Source of the DNA: CAIQQQ01 sp037445025
Lineage (GTDB): Bacteria; Pseudomonadota; Alphaproteobacteria; Acetobacterales; Acetobacteraceae
NCBI GenBank assembly: GCA_037445025.1
Contig: JBBILI010000017.1
Coordinates: 38,101 to 102,100 of the forward strand
DNA length: 64,000 bases
Direction: 5' to 3'
The position numbers and the translations under genes were made by a program. Under the pieces are notes generated by a model that saw only the letters and a list, made by a program, of their open reading frames with translations, was not told where the DNA came from and did not search any database. Shown here piece by piece: positions 44,682-53,183 of the stretch (its first letter is position 1; the number at the start of each line of letters is the position of its first letter).

Positions 44682-46132
44682 GCGTCAACGCCAGGCTGGC
44701 ACGGCAATGGTCGAAGGTGGGAACGCAGTTCCTGCCGTTCGCCGAGATCGCCTCGGCCGAGTTGCCGATGGCCCGGTTGCTGCGCCTGTCGCTGTTCCAG
44801 ATGACGGTGGGGATGGCCGCCGTGCTGCTGATCGGCACGCTCAACCGCGTCATGATCGTGGAACTCGGCGTGCAGGCCTGGCTGGTGGCGGTGATGATCT
44901 CGCTGCCGCTGGTGTTCGCGCCGTTCCGCGCGCTGATCGGCTTCAAGAGCGACAATCACCGTTCGTATCTCGGCTGGAAGCGGGTGCCTTATCTGTGGTT
45001 CGGCACGCTGGCGCAGTTCGGCGGGCTCGCGATCATGCCGTTCGCGCTCATTCTGCTGTCCGGTGACACGCAGGGGCCCGCCTGGGTGGGCCAGGCCGGT
45101 GCGGCGCTCGCATTTCTGTTGGTTGGCGCGGGTCTGCACACGGTGCAGACCGTGGGGCTCGCCTTGGCGACCGATCTGGCACCGCCCGAGAAGCACACCC
45201 GCGTGGTGGTGCTGATGTGCGTGATGCTGCTGGTCGGCATGATCGTCTCGGCGGTGGCGTTCGGGCTGCTGCTGGCGCATTTCAGCCAGATCCGGCTGAT
45301 CCAGGTGATCCAGGGCGCGGGCCTGCTGACGATGGTGCTCAACACCATCGCCCTGTGGAAGCAGGAGGCGCGTGACCCGAAGCGTACCCAGGGGGGGGCC
45401 GCGAAGCCGTCCTTCGCGCAGGCCTGGGCGGTGTTCGCGCAGGGCGGGCAGGCCAAGCGCCGGCTTGCCACCGTGGCCCTCGGCACCGCGGCGTTCTCGA
45501 TGGAGGATGTGCTGCTGGAACCCTATGGCGGGCAGATCCTGCATCTGCCGGTCGCCGCCACCACCTCGCTGACGGCGTTGCTGGCGGTGGGCGGGCTGCT
45601 CGGCTTTCTTGTGTCTGGCCGCATGCTGAGCCGCGGCGGCAACCCGTATCGCCAGGCGGCGTTCGGTGTGATGACGGGGGTGCTGGCGTTCAGCTGTGTC
45701 ATCTTTGCCGAGCCGTTCCAGTCGGCCCTGCTGTTCGGGCTCGGCACCACGCTGATCGGCTTCGGGGCGGCGCTGTTCGAGGTCGGCACGCTGATGGCGA
45801 CCATCCAGCGCGCGGCATCCGACAGTGCCACCGGCGGCAGGGTGGGGCTGGCACTCGGCGCTTGGGGCGCCGCGCAGGCGTCCGCGGCCGGGCTTGCCAT
45901 CGCCGCCGGCGGGATCATTCGCGATGTGGTCGGCCATTTCGCGGTCAACGGGTCGCTCGGTGAGGCCCTGTCGGGGCCTGCCACGGGCTACAGCGTCGTC
46001 TATCACCTTGAACTTGCTCTTTTGTTTGCAACGCTCGCAGCGCTTGGCCCGCTGGTGAGCTCGCGGTCGGTCTCCCGCGCCGCGGCCTTTCGTCTCACGC
46101 CAGCCTTCCCAGCGTCTCCGACCCTTTCCTAG
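44678..46132 (+). CDS. lhaA: Light-harvesting 1 assembly protein LhaA (PucC family)
   Basis: A 484-residue, twelve-helix BCD-family protein needed for LH1 assembly in other purple bacteria. IGTLNRVMIVELGVQAWLVA near 54-73 and FKSDNHRSYLGWKRVPYLWF near 89-108 are family hallmarks. Its place between bchM and puhA is the conserved LhaA position. A run of eight G (about 45391-45398) lies in the coding sequence, a possible slippage site. Paralogue of the Bch2-type gene at 31037. Confidence 0.95.
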   Translation: MSVNARLARQWSKVGTQFLPFAEIASAELPMARLLRLSLFQMTVGMAAVLLIGTLNRVMIVELGVQAWLVAVMISLPLVFAPFRALIGFKSDNHRSYLGWKRVPYLWFGTLAQFGGLAIMPFALILLSGDTQGPAWVGQAGAALAFLLVGAGLHTVQTVGLALATDLAPPEKHTRVVVLMCVMLLVGMIVSAVAFGLLLAHFSQIRLIQVIQGAGLLTMVLNTIALWKQEARDPKRTQGGAAKPSFAQAWAVFAQGGQAKRRLATVALGTAAFSMEDVLLEPYGGQILHLPVAATTSLTALLAVGGLLGFLVSGRMLSRGGNPYRQAAFGVMTGVLAFSCVIFAEPFQSALLFGLGTTLIGFGAALFEVGTLMATIQRAASDSATGGRVGLALGAWGAAQASAAGLAIAAGGIIRDVVGHFAVNGSLGEALSGPATGYSVVYHLELALLFATLAALGPLVSSRSVSRAAAFRLTPAFPASPTLS

Positions 46133-46147
46133 CCCGAGGTAACGTCC

Positions 46148-46918
46148 ATGATCGGTGCCATCACCCACGACTATTTCGACATTGCGCAGCTGACCCTCTG
46201 GGGCTTCTGGATCTTCTTTGCCGCGCTGATCTTCTACATCCGCCTGGAGGACAAGCGCGAAGGCTTCCCGCTGGTCTCCGACCTGCCGGGCCGGGTGCCG
46301 CTGGAGGAGGGCGCGTTCATGCCCAAGCCCAAGACCTTCCTGCTGCACAGCGGCGACACCGTGCTGGCGCCGCGCCGCGAGGCGCCGGAGGCCGAGCCCA
46401 ACGCCGTCCCGATCGCCAAATTCCCTGGCGCGCCGCTGGAGCCCGCCGGCGATGCGATGCTGGCCGGCGTCGGCCCCGGTTCCTGGTGCAACCGCGCCGA
46501 TGTGCCGGAGCTGCTGTGGGAGACGGGGGCTGCCAAGATCGTGCCGCTGCGCGCGGACCACGAGTTCTCGGTTCCGGCCGAGGACCCCGATCCGCGCGGC
46601 ATGAAGGTGCTCGGCGCCGACAAGCTCGAAGCAGGTGTATGCGTGGATGTGTGGGTGGACCGGTCCGAGACCATCCTGCGCTACGCCGAGATCAAGCTGA
46701 CCTCCGGCAAGATCGTGCTGGTGCCGATGACCTTCCTGACCATCGGCGGCAAGCCTGCGGTGATCCGGGTGAAGTCCATCCTGTCCACCCAGTTCGAGGG
46801 CGTGCCGACTCTGGCCAACCCGCTGCAGATCACCAAGCTCGAAGAGGACAAGGTCTGCGCCTATTACGGCGGCGGCACACTGTATGCCACGCCCGAGCGC
46901 TCGGAGCCGCTGCTGTGA
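46148..46918 (+). CDS. puhA: Photosynthetic reaction centre H subunit
   Basis: The 256-residue H subunit, with one membrane helix (LTLWGFWIFFAALIFYIRLE, about 15-34) and a cytoplasmic beta-rich domain that stabilises the L/M core and QB site. KREGFPLVSDLPGR follows the helix, and ITKLEEDKVCAYYGGGTLYA near the C-terminus is conserved. Length standard. Presence of puhA implies pufLM elsewhere, since they are not in this window. Overlaps puhB by 4 nt. Confidence 0.98.
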   Translation: MIGAITHDYFDIAQLTLWGFWIFFAALIFYIRLEDKREGFPLVSDLPGRVPLEEGAFMPKPKTFLLHSGDTVLAPRREAPEAEPNAVPIAKFPGAPLEPAGDAMLAGVGPGSWCNRADVPELLWETGAAKIVPLRADHEFSVPAEDPDPRGMKVLGADKLEAGVCVDVWVDRSETILRYAEIKLTSGKIVLVPMTFLTIGGKPAVIRVKSILSTQFEGVPTLANPLQITKLEEDKVCAYYGGGTLYATPERSEPLL

Positions 46919-47613
46919 GCGCCGAGACGAAGGTCCACAAGGACCAGAAATACTACGATGCCACCGAGCCGGTGCGCGGCCTGCCGGAACGGCTGCCGCC
47001 GGGGGAGATCATCCTGTGGCAGGGGGCGCCGCAGTGGAGCGCGCTGGCACGGCGGGCCTTTCATATCCGCGGGGTGGCGATCTATTTCCTGGTGCTGATC
47101 GCATGGTATCTGGTCTCGCTGGTGACGGATGCGAGCTCGGTTCCGGCGCCTGAGATGTCGCTGGTGCCGCTGGCTGTCTCGGTGGTGGTGGCGCCGGCGC
47201 TGATCCTTGGCTTCTCCTGGCTGATCGAGCGGACCACGGTCTACACCATCACCAACAAGCGGGTGGCGATGCGCTTTGGCATCGCGCTGCCGATCACCTG
47301 GAACATCCCGTTCGCGCGGCTCAGCAATGTGGACCTGAAGCTGTATCCGGAAGGCGCGGGCGAGCTGATCCTGACGCCGATGGCGGACGACAAGTTCTCC
47401 TACATGGTGATGTGGCCGCATGTGGAACCCTGGCAGATCACCAGGCCGTCCCCAGCTTTGCGCTGCGTGCCGGAAGCGGCCAAGGTGGCGGGCATTCTGG
47501 CCTCGGCTCTGGTGGAAGGTGGCCACGGGGTGGCGCCGGCGACGCTGCCGGAGAAGCTGATGGGCGGCCTGCCATCCCCCGAGCTGGGGCGCCATGCGCC
47601 GCAAGCGGCCTGA
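46915..47613 (+). CDS. puhB: Reaction-centre assembly protein PuhB
   Basis: A 232-residue membrane protein with a PH-like (DUF/bPH) domain, needed for reaction-centre assembly. GLPERLPPGEIILWQGAPQW near residues 22-41, two hydrophobic segments at about 55-105, then YTITNKRVAMRFGIALPITW, typical of the bacterial PH domain. The start is GTG 46915, overlapping the puhA stop (GTGA). Confidence 0.93.
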   Translation: MSAETKVHKDQKYYDATEPVRGLPERLPPGEIILWQGAPQWSALARRAFHIRGVAIYFLVLIAWYLVSLVTDASSVPAPEMSLVPLAVSVVVAPALILGFSWLIERTTVYTITNKRVAMRFGIALPITWNIPFARLSNVDLKLYPEGAGELILTPMADDKFSYMVMWPHVEPWQITRPSPALRCVPEAAKVAGILASALVEGGHGVAPATLPEKLMGGLPSPELGRHAPQAA

Positions 47614-47629
47614 ACCAAGGGAGAATGAC

Positions 47630-48109
47630 GTGAGCAGTTCCACAACCCACCCGATGTTGGCGCAACCGCCGCGGCGCGGCTGGGCACGCGGGCCGTTGAC
47701 CCTTGTGCTGGGCCTGGCCGCCTTCGCGTGCGTGGCGGGTCTGGCCGGTCCTTATATCCATCCGCTGTCGAGCCATGACGCGTCTCAGGCCGTGGCGGTG
47801 CGCAGCCTGCTGTTCGTCGATCGTGACGATGGCGGCGTGGGCATTCTCGATGCGGACAGCGGCAGCACCGTGGCCGTGATCCCGGCCGGGCAGGAGAACT
47901 TCGTCCGCGCCACCATGCGGGGGCTGGCGCAGCAGCGCTACCGCGAGGGCATTTCGGCACAGGTGCCGTTCCGCCTGACCGCCTGGGCGGATGACCGGCT
48001 GAGCCTGGTCGATCTGGGCAACGGCCGCACGCTGGAGCTGGAAAGCTTCGGGCCGACCAACGAGGCGAATTTCGCCCGCCTGCTGCCGCTGCCGGGCGTG
48101 TCGCAATGA
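47630..48109 (+). CDS. puhC: Photosynthetic complex assembly protein PuhC
   Basis: A 159-residue protein with one N-terminal helix (about 22-42, GPLTLVLGLAAFACVAGLAG) and a periplasmic beta-rich domain. PuhC of Rhodobacter helps organise the RC-LH1-PufX core. Recognised by position and by SLLFVDRDDGGVGILDADSG near 63-82 and GQENFVRATMRGLAQQR near 91-107. Start GTG 47630 with GGGAG 6 nt upstream. The stop overlaps the next gene by 4 nt. Confidence 0.88.
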   Translation: MSSSTTHPMLAQPPRRGWARGPLTLVLGLAAFACVAGLAGPYIHPLSSHDASQAVAVRSLLFVDRDDGGVGILDADSGSTVAVIPAGQENFVRATMRGLAQQRYREGISAQVPFRLTAWADDRLSLVDLGNGRTLELESFGPTNEANFARLLPLPGVSQ

Positions 48110-48447
48110 GCTGGCTCGGTGGCGCCGGCACCGTGGAATGCACGGTCGATGTGGACATCGAGAAGACCGGGGAGAGCTTTCACGCCTACACCGTGCCGGC
48201 CGACCTCGACATCAATCCCGGCGACGTGCTGACCCTGCACGGCGTGCCCACCGATATCGGCTTCGGCGAGCAGTTCACCATGCAGGTGCGCGCGACCGTC
48301 GAACGGGCGGGACCGCTGACCCGGCTCTGGACCAGGGCTGCCAGCCTGTTCGAGTTGACGGAGCTGTATGAAGTGGGTTTTCAGGACCCTGAGACCCTCA
48401 AACTGCGCCCCCATGCTGCAACATCAGGCGCCAAGGACATGACATGA
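48106..48447 (+). CDS. Conserved small protein between puhC and acsF, function unknown
   Basis: A 113-residue soluble protein with no membrane helix or signal peptide. It reads MSWLGGAGTVECTVDVDIEK, with AYTVPADLDINPGDVLTLHG near residues 27-46, suggesting a small beta barrel. ATGA overlaps at both ends (puhC and acsF) place it firmly in the operon. I recall a hypothetical gene in this slot in other alphaproteobacterial clusters. A role with PuhBC or AcsF is a guess from position only. Confidence 0.85.
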   Translation: MSWLGGAGTVECTVDVDIEKTGESFHAYTVPADLDINPGDVLTLHGVPTDIGFGEQFTMQVRATVERAGPLTRLWTRAASLFELTELYEVGFQDPETLKLRPHAATSGAKDMT

Positions 48448-49511
48448 GCGCAACCCTCGCGGATTTCCGCACCTCGGATGACACCACCCGCAAGGCGCAG
48501 CAGGACACGATCCTCACGCCGCGCTTCTACACCACCGATTTCGAAAAGATGGACAAGGTGGACGTGAGCCGTCTGCGCGCCGACTGGGACCAGCTCGTCG
48601 CCGAGATGCGCGCGGACCCCAATCGTGGCCATTTCCGCCGCAACGAGAAGTTCGACATCGACGTGAACGCGATGCCGCCCGCGCTGAAGCGCGAGTTCAT
48701 CGAGTTCCTGGTGAGTTCCGTGACCGCCGAGTTCTCCGGCTGCGTGCTGTATGCCGAGATCAAGAAGCGCGTGACCAACCCCGACATCCGCGAGCTGTTC
48801 GCCTTCATGACGCGCGACGAGGCGCGGCATGCCGGCTTCATCAACGACACGCTGAAGGATTTCGACGTCGGCGTGGATCTGGGCTTTCTGACCAAGGCCA
48901 AGAAATACACGTTCTTCCAGCCGAAGTTCATTTTCTACGCCACCTATCTCAGCGAGAAGATCGGCTACGCCCGCTACATCACCATCTTCCGCCATCTGCA
49001 GAAGCACCCGGAGCGGATGATCCATCCGATCTTTGGCTGGTTCGAGCAGTGGTGCAACGACGAGTTCCGCCACGGCGAGGCGTTCGCGCTGCTGATGCGC
49101 GCCAACCCGCACTACCTCGAAGGCGTGAACAAGCTGTGGATCCGCTTCTTCCTGCTCGCGGTCTACGCCACGATGTATATCCGCGATCACGCCCGCGATG
49201 AGTTCCACGACGCGATGGGCATCGATCCCACGGACTATGACTACAAGGTGTTCCGCATCACGTCCGAGATCAGCAAGCAGTGCTTTCCGCTGACGCTCGA
49301 CATCGACAACCCCGTGTTCGTGCGCGGCCTGGAGACGCTGCGCAAGCTGACCGTGGGCCAGAACGCGGCGCGCAAGCAGGGCGGCCTCATCGGCGGTATC
49401 AAAAAGGCGGCGCTGACGGTGGCTGCCGGCTTCACCTTCGTGCGGCTGTTCCTGCAGCCCGTTCACAAGCACGACCTGCCGGCGAATGTTCGCCTGCAGC
49501 CGACCTGGTAG
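48444..49511 (+). CDS. acsF: Aerobic Mg-protoporphyrin IX monomethyl ester cyclase
   Basis: A 355-residue di-iron, oxygen-dependent enzyme that forms ring E of bacteriochlorophyll. The two metal-binding ExxH motifs are visible in MTRDEARHAGFIND (about 119-132) and CNDEFRHGEAFALL (about 208-221), with FSGCVLYAEI providing another Glu. No bchE (anaerobic cyclase) is in the window, so pigment synthesis encoded here needs oxygen. ATGA overlap upstream; puhE follows after 16 bp. Confidence 0.97.
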   Translation: MSATLADFRTSDDTTRKAQQDTILTPRFYTTDFEKMDKVDVSRLRADWDQLVAEMRADPNRGHFRRNEKFDIDVNAMPPALKREFIEFLVSSVTAEFSGCVLYAEIKKRVTNPDIRELFAFMTRDEARHAGFINDTLKDFDVGVDLGFLTKAKKYTFFQPKFIFYATYLSEKIGYARYITIFRHLQKHPERMIHPIFGWFEQWCNDEFRHGEAFALLMRANPHYLEGVNKLWIRFFLLAVYATMYIRDHARDEFHDAMGIDPTDYDYKVFRITSEISKQCFPLTLDIDNPVFVRGLETLRKLTVGQNAARKQGGLIGGIKKAALTVAAGFTFVRLFLQPVHKHDLPANVRLQPTW

Positions 49512-49527
49512 GGGAGCACACGGCAGG

Positions 49528-50379
49528 ATGTCGTTCTACGGACCACCGGTGGCGTTTGCCTTGTTCGTCTGGTGGTTCAGCACGGGGCTGATCATCGTGC
49601 TCGACAATCTGCCGCGTCGCACCTTCGCCTGGAGCTTGCTGGCGATGAGCGGCGTGTCGGGCTACGCGCTCTACCGACTGTCCTATGCCAGCCTCGATGC
49701 CACGCCCCACGGCGCCACCACCGCCTTCACCTGCGGGCTGATGGTGTGGGGCTGGCAGGAGATGAGCTTCCTGATGGGCTTCGTCACCGGGTCACGCCGG
49801 GTGGCGTGCGACGGGACATGCCGGTTCGGCGCGCATTTCCTGCACGGGGTGCAGGCGGTGATCCATCACGAGCTGGCCATCATCGTGGGCTTCGTCGCCA
49901 TCGTGGCGTTGAGCTGGGACGGGCCGAACCAGGTGGGCACCTGGACCTACGCCATCCTGTGGGGCATGCGGGTCAGCGCCAAGCTCAATCTTTTCCTGGG
50001 CGTTCGTAACCTCAACGAAAGCTTTCTGCCGGAGCATCTGCGCTATCTCGGCAGCTTCTTTCGGGTGAGGGACATGAACCTGCTGTTTCCCGTCTCGGTG
50101 ACGCTGGGCATGGTCCTGTCGATCATCCTGGTGCAGCGCGCCGCGGTGGCCGATCCGTTTGCCGCGACGGCCTATGCCATCGCGGCCACGATGACGGTTC
50201 TTGGTGTGGTCGAACATTGGGCGATGATCCTGCCGGTGCCGTTCGCGGCGCTTTGGAACTGGCGCCCCTCACGCAAGCCTGTCCTGCCGGAGGTGGCGCT
50301 CTACGACTGCGCCGAACCGGCTCATGTTCATGTCCACTCTCACCCTGGCCCCCGGCGCTACGCCGCGGACCCGCGCTGA
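49528..50379 (+). CDS. puhE: Photosynthetic complex assembly protein PuhE
   Basis: A 283-residue protein with about seven hydrophobic helices, of the PuhE (DUF3623) family, which modulates pigment and complex levels in Rhodobacter. FVWWFSTGLIIVLDNLPRRT near residues 12-31 and LWGMRVSAKLNLFLGVRNLN near 150-169 are characteristic. The C-terminus is His-rich (HVHVHSHPG). It precedes hemA by 16 bp. Confidence 0.92.
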   Translation: MSFYGPPVAFALFVWWFSTGLIIVLDNLPRRTFAWSLLAMSGVSGYALYRLSYASLDATPHGATTAFTCGLMVWGWQEMSFLMGFVTGSRRVACDGTCRFGAHFLHGVQAVIHHELAIIVGFVAIVALSWDGPNQVGTWTYAILWGMRVSAKLNLFLGVRNLNESFLPEHLRYLGSFFRVRDMNLLFPVSVTLGMVLSIILVQRAAVADPFAATAYAIAATMTVLGVVEHWAMILPVPFAALWNWRPSRKPVLPEVALYDCAEPAHVHVHSHPGPRRYAADPR

Positions 50380-50395
50380 TCACCCGGAGGTCTCC

Positions 50396-51619
50396 ATGGA
50401 TTACGACGCATTCTTCGGCAAGCAGATCGATCTCCTGAAGCGCGAGGGCCGCTACCGCGTGTTCGCCGATCTGGAGCGACACGCCGGCAACTTCCCCAAG
50501 GCGACGCGCTACAGCACGCGCGGCAAGCGCCAGGTGACCGAGACGGTGACGGTGTGGTGCTCGAACGACTATCTCGGCATGGGCCAGCACCCGACGGTGC
50601 TCGCCGCCATGCACGAGGCGCTCGACCAGTGCGGCGCCGGCGCCGGCGGCACGCGCAACATCTCCGGCACCAACCACCACCACGTGATCCTGGAGCAGGA
50701 GCTGGCGCAGCTGCACCAGAAGGAGGCGGCGCTGCTGTTCAACTCGGGCTATGTCTCGAACTGGGCGACGCTGTCCACCCTGGCCGCCAAGATGCCGGGC
50801 TGCGTGATCTTCTCCGACGCGATGAACCATGCCTCGATGATCGAGGGCATCCGGCACAGCCGGGCGCGCACCGTCATCTGGAAGCACAACGATCTGGTGG
50901 ATCTGGAGGAGAAGCTCGCATCGGTCGACCCTGAGCTGCCCAAACTGATCGCGTTTGAGAGCGTGTATTCGATGGAGGGCGACATCTCGCCGATCAAGGC
51001 GGTGTGCGACCTCGCCGACAAATACGGGGCGATGACCTATCTCGACGAGGTGCATGCCGTGGGCATGTATGGCGACCATGGCGGCGGCATCTCCGAGCGT
51101 GAAGGGCTCAGCCATCGCCTGACGGTGATCGAGGGCACGCTGGCCAAGGCGTTCGGCGTGGTCGGCGGCTACATCACCGGCAGCCGCAACATGATCGACT
51201 TCGTGCGCAGCTTCGCTTCCGGCTTCATCTTCAGCACCGCCCTGCCGCCGGCGGTGGCCGCGGGGGCGGTGGCCAGCATCCGCTACCTCAAGCAGAGCGG
51301 CGCCGAGCGCGCCGCCCAGCAGGAACGCGCCGCCACCTTGCGCACCATGCTCAACATCGCCGGCCTGCCGCACCACGACAACACCAGCCATATCGTGCCG
51401 GTGATGGTGGGCGATCCGGTGCGCTGCAAGGAAATCAGCGACATCCTCTTGGATTACTACGGGATCTATGTCCAGCCGATCAACTACCCCACGGTGCCGC
51501 GCGGCACCGAGCGGCTGCGGCTGACGCCGGGGCCGCTGCATACCGACGAGGACATGGCGCATCTGGTGGCGTCGCTGTCGGAAATCTGGTCGGAGCTGGC
51601 ACTGCAGCGCGCTGCCTGA
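50396..51619 (+). CDS. hemA: 5-aminolevulinate synthase
   Basis: A 407-residue PLP enzyme joining glycine and succinyl-CoA to 5-aminolevulinate, the entry step of tetrapyrrole synthesis by the C4 route. The PLP Lys is in GTLAKAFGVVGG near residue 251. VWCSNDYLGMGQHP, NISGTNHHH and YLDEVHAVGMYG are intact. GGAGG sits 5 nt before the ATG. Its place at the end of the puh operon ties precursor supply to photosystem expression (inference). Confidence 0.98.
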   Translation: MDYDAFFGKQIDLLKREGRYRVFADLERHAGNFPKATRYSTRGKRQVTETVTVWCSNDYLGMGQHPTVLAAMHEALDQCGAGAGGTRNISGTNHHHVILEQELAQLHQKEAALLFNSGYVSNWATLSTLAAKMPGCVIFSDAMNHASMIEGIRHSRARTVIWKHNDLVDLEEKLASVDPELPKLIAFESVYSMEGDISPIKAVCDLADKYGAMTYLDEVHAVGMYGDHGGGISEREGLSHRLTVIEGTLAKAFGVVGGYITGSRNMIDFVRSFASGFIFSTALPPAVAAGAVASIRYLKQSGAERAAQQERAATLRTMLNIAGLPHHDNTSHIVPVMVGDPVRCKEISDILLDYYGIYVQPINYPTVPRGTERLRLTPGPLHTDEDMAHLVASLSEIWSELALQRAA

Positions 51620-51649
51620 TTCTTGCGGATGGGGATTAATAATCAGCCA

Positions 51650-51719
51650 TCAACCGTGCCTGTCAGGCTCGGTTGACAGGTTGACGTATCTTTCCCTGAC
51701 AGTTTGATGTATGCTTCCC
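51650..51719 (+). promoter_or_regulatory. ppsR2 control region: palindrome, PpsR motif and 23-bp direct repeats
   Basis: A 27-bp near-perfect palindrome (51650-51676, 13-bp arms with one mismatch) overlaps a TGT-N12-ACA motif at 51661-51678, whose right end forms TTGACA (51673-51678). Two adjacent 23-bp direct repeats follow (51674-51696 and 51697-51719, 19 of 23 identical), each containing TTGA(C/T)GTAT. The palindrome may also act as the hemA terminator. Control of ppsR2-bphP by a PpsR protein is inferred. Confidence 0.65.
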
Positions 51720-51762
51720 GGGAGATGAGCTGAGCCGCCCGCATTTTCGTATTGGACCTCCG

Positions 51763-53163
51763 ATGTCCGCCTATGGCACCACACGCCACGCATCTCACCC
51801 GACCATCCATCAGCCTGACATCACGCTGCTGCTGGACGATGCCGGGATCATTCGCAAGGCGAGCCTGGCCAATGATCTGCCGGGCGAGGGCTTCGAGTCG
51901 TGGCTTGGCCGACCCTGGATCGAGACCGTGGGCGATGGTGGGACGGAGAAGGTGCGGGGCATGCTCGATGACGCGCTCACCGTGGGTGTGTCGGCGTTCC
52001 GGCTCGTGCAGCAGCGCTTTCCCAACGGCACCGAGCTGCCGGTCGAATATTCCACGGTGCGGTTGGGCGGCCAGTCCGGGCTGATCGCCATCGGCAAGAA
52101 CCAGCAGGCGGTGGCCGAGCTGCAGAGCCGGCTGATCGCCACCCAGCAGGCCCGCGAGCAGGATTACTGGAAGCTGCGCGAGGTCGAGACCCGCTACCGC
52201 CTGCTGTTCGATGCCTCGCATGAAGCCGTTCTGCTGATCCGTGCCGACACGTTGCGTGTCGTCGAGCTGAACCTGGCCGCCCAGCGTATCCTCAACGTGT
52301 CTCCCGGGCAGGAGCTGATGCCGGAGATCAATTCGGCCGAGGCCGATACCGTGAATGCCATGCTGGCACGTGTGCGCGATCAGGGCCGTGCGCCGGGCGT
52401 GATGCTGCATCTCGGGGCGGATGGCCATGCCTGGATCATCCGTGCGTCGATGATGTCCTCCGAGCCGGGGCCGATGTTCATGCTGCAGCTGGCGCCGGCC
52501 AGCGGTGTTCCCGCGGTCAGCGAGCCGGCCAGCCAGCCGACCGACGCGCTGCTGGACCGCCTGCCCGACGCGTTCCTGGTGCTGGATGCCGACGGTGTGA
52601 TTCTGCGCGCCAATCCGGCCTTTCTCGACCTTATCCAGGCCGGCGGCGACGGGGCCGTGGTGGGCGAGAAGCTCAGCCGCTGGCTGCAGCGCCCGGGTGC
52701 CGACATGGGCGTGCTGCTGACGACGTTGCAGCGCCATCGCACCGTGCGGATGATGGCCACCACCATTCAGAACGAGATCGGCGAGGAGATCGCCGTTGAG
52801 ATCTCTGCGACGGGCAACGATCCCGCGCCGTTTCGTCTCATCGGCGTGCTGCTGCGCGATGTGTCGCGGCGGGTGACGGTGGGTCCGGGCGCAGCCCCGC
52901 AGGACTCCACGCCAGGCGCCAGCCTGCGCGCGGTGCTGGATTCGATGGACACGCAGATCGGTCAGACGCCGCTGCCGCGCCTGGTGCGCGAGACGGTGGA
53001 GGTGCTGGAGCGCCATTTCATCGAGGCGGCGCTGGAACGTGCCTCCGGCAATCGCACGGCCACCGCGGAACTGCTTGGCCTCAGCCGGCAAAGCCTTTAT
53101 GTGAAACTGAATAGGTATGGTCTGGACACAGAAAGCCAGTCTGGGGTTGACGCAGCTCCGTAG
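51763..53163 (+). CDS. ppsR: PpsR/CrtJ-type regulator, second copy, cysteine-free
   Basis: A 466-residue paralogue of the regulator at 33255, with the same PAS-PAS-PAS-HTH layout and helix-turn-helix TAELLGLSRQSLYVKLNRYG near 433-452. There is not one Cys in the protein; where copy 1 has KLCIEAALE, this one has RHFIEAALE. Redox control through thiols is therefore excluded. It is 20 bp upstream of a bacteriophytochrome, the same arrangement reported for PpsR2 of photosynthetic Bradyrhizobium. Likely light-dependent through BphP (inference). Confidence 0.93.
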   Translation: MSAYGTTRHASHPTIHQPDITLLLDDAGIIRKASLANDLPGEGFESWLGRPWIETVGDGGTEKVRGMLDDALTVGVSAFRLVQQRFPNGTELPVEYSTVRLGGQSGLIAIGKNQQAVAELQSRLIATQQAREQDYWKLREVETRYRLLFDASHEAVLLIRADTLRVVELNLAAQRILNVSPGQELMPEINSAEADTVNAMLARVRDQGRAPGVMLHLGADGHAWIIRASMMSSEPGPMFMLQLAPASGVPAVSEPASQPTDALLDRLPDAFLVLDADGVILRANPAFLDLIQAGGDGAVVGEKLSRWLQRPGADMGVLLTTLQRHRTVRMMATTIQNEIGEEIAVEISATGNDPAPFRLIGVLLRDVSRRVTVGPGAAPQDSTPGASLRAVLDSMDTQIGQTPLPRLVRETVEVLERHFIEAALERASGNRTATAELLGLSRQSLYVKLNRYGLDTESQSGVDAAP

Positions 53164-53183
53164 AAGACCAGTTCGGTGGGACA

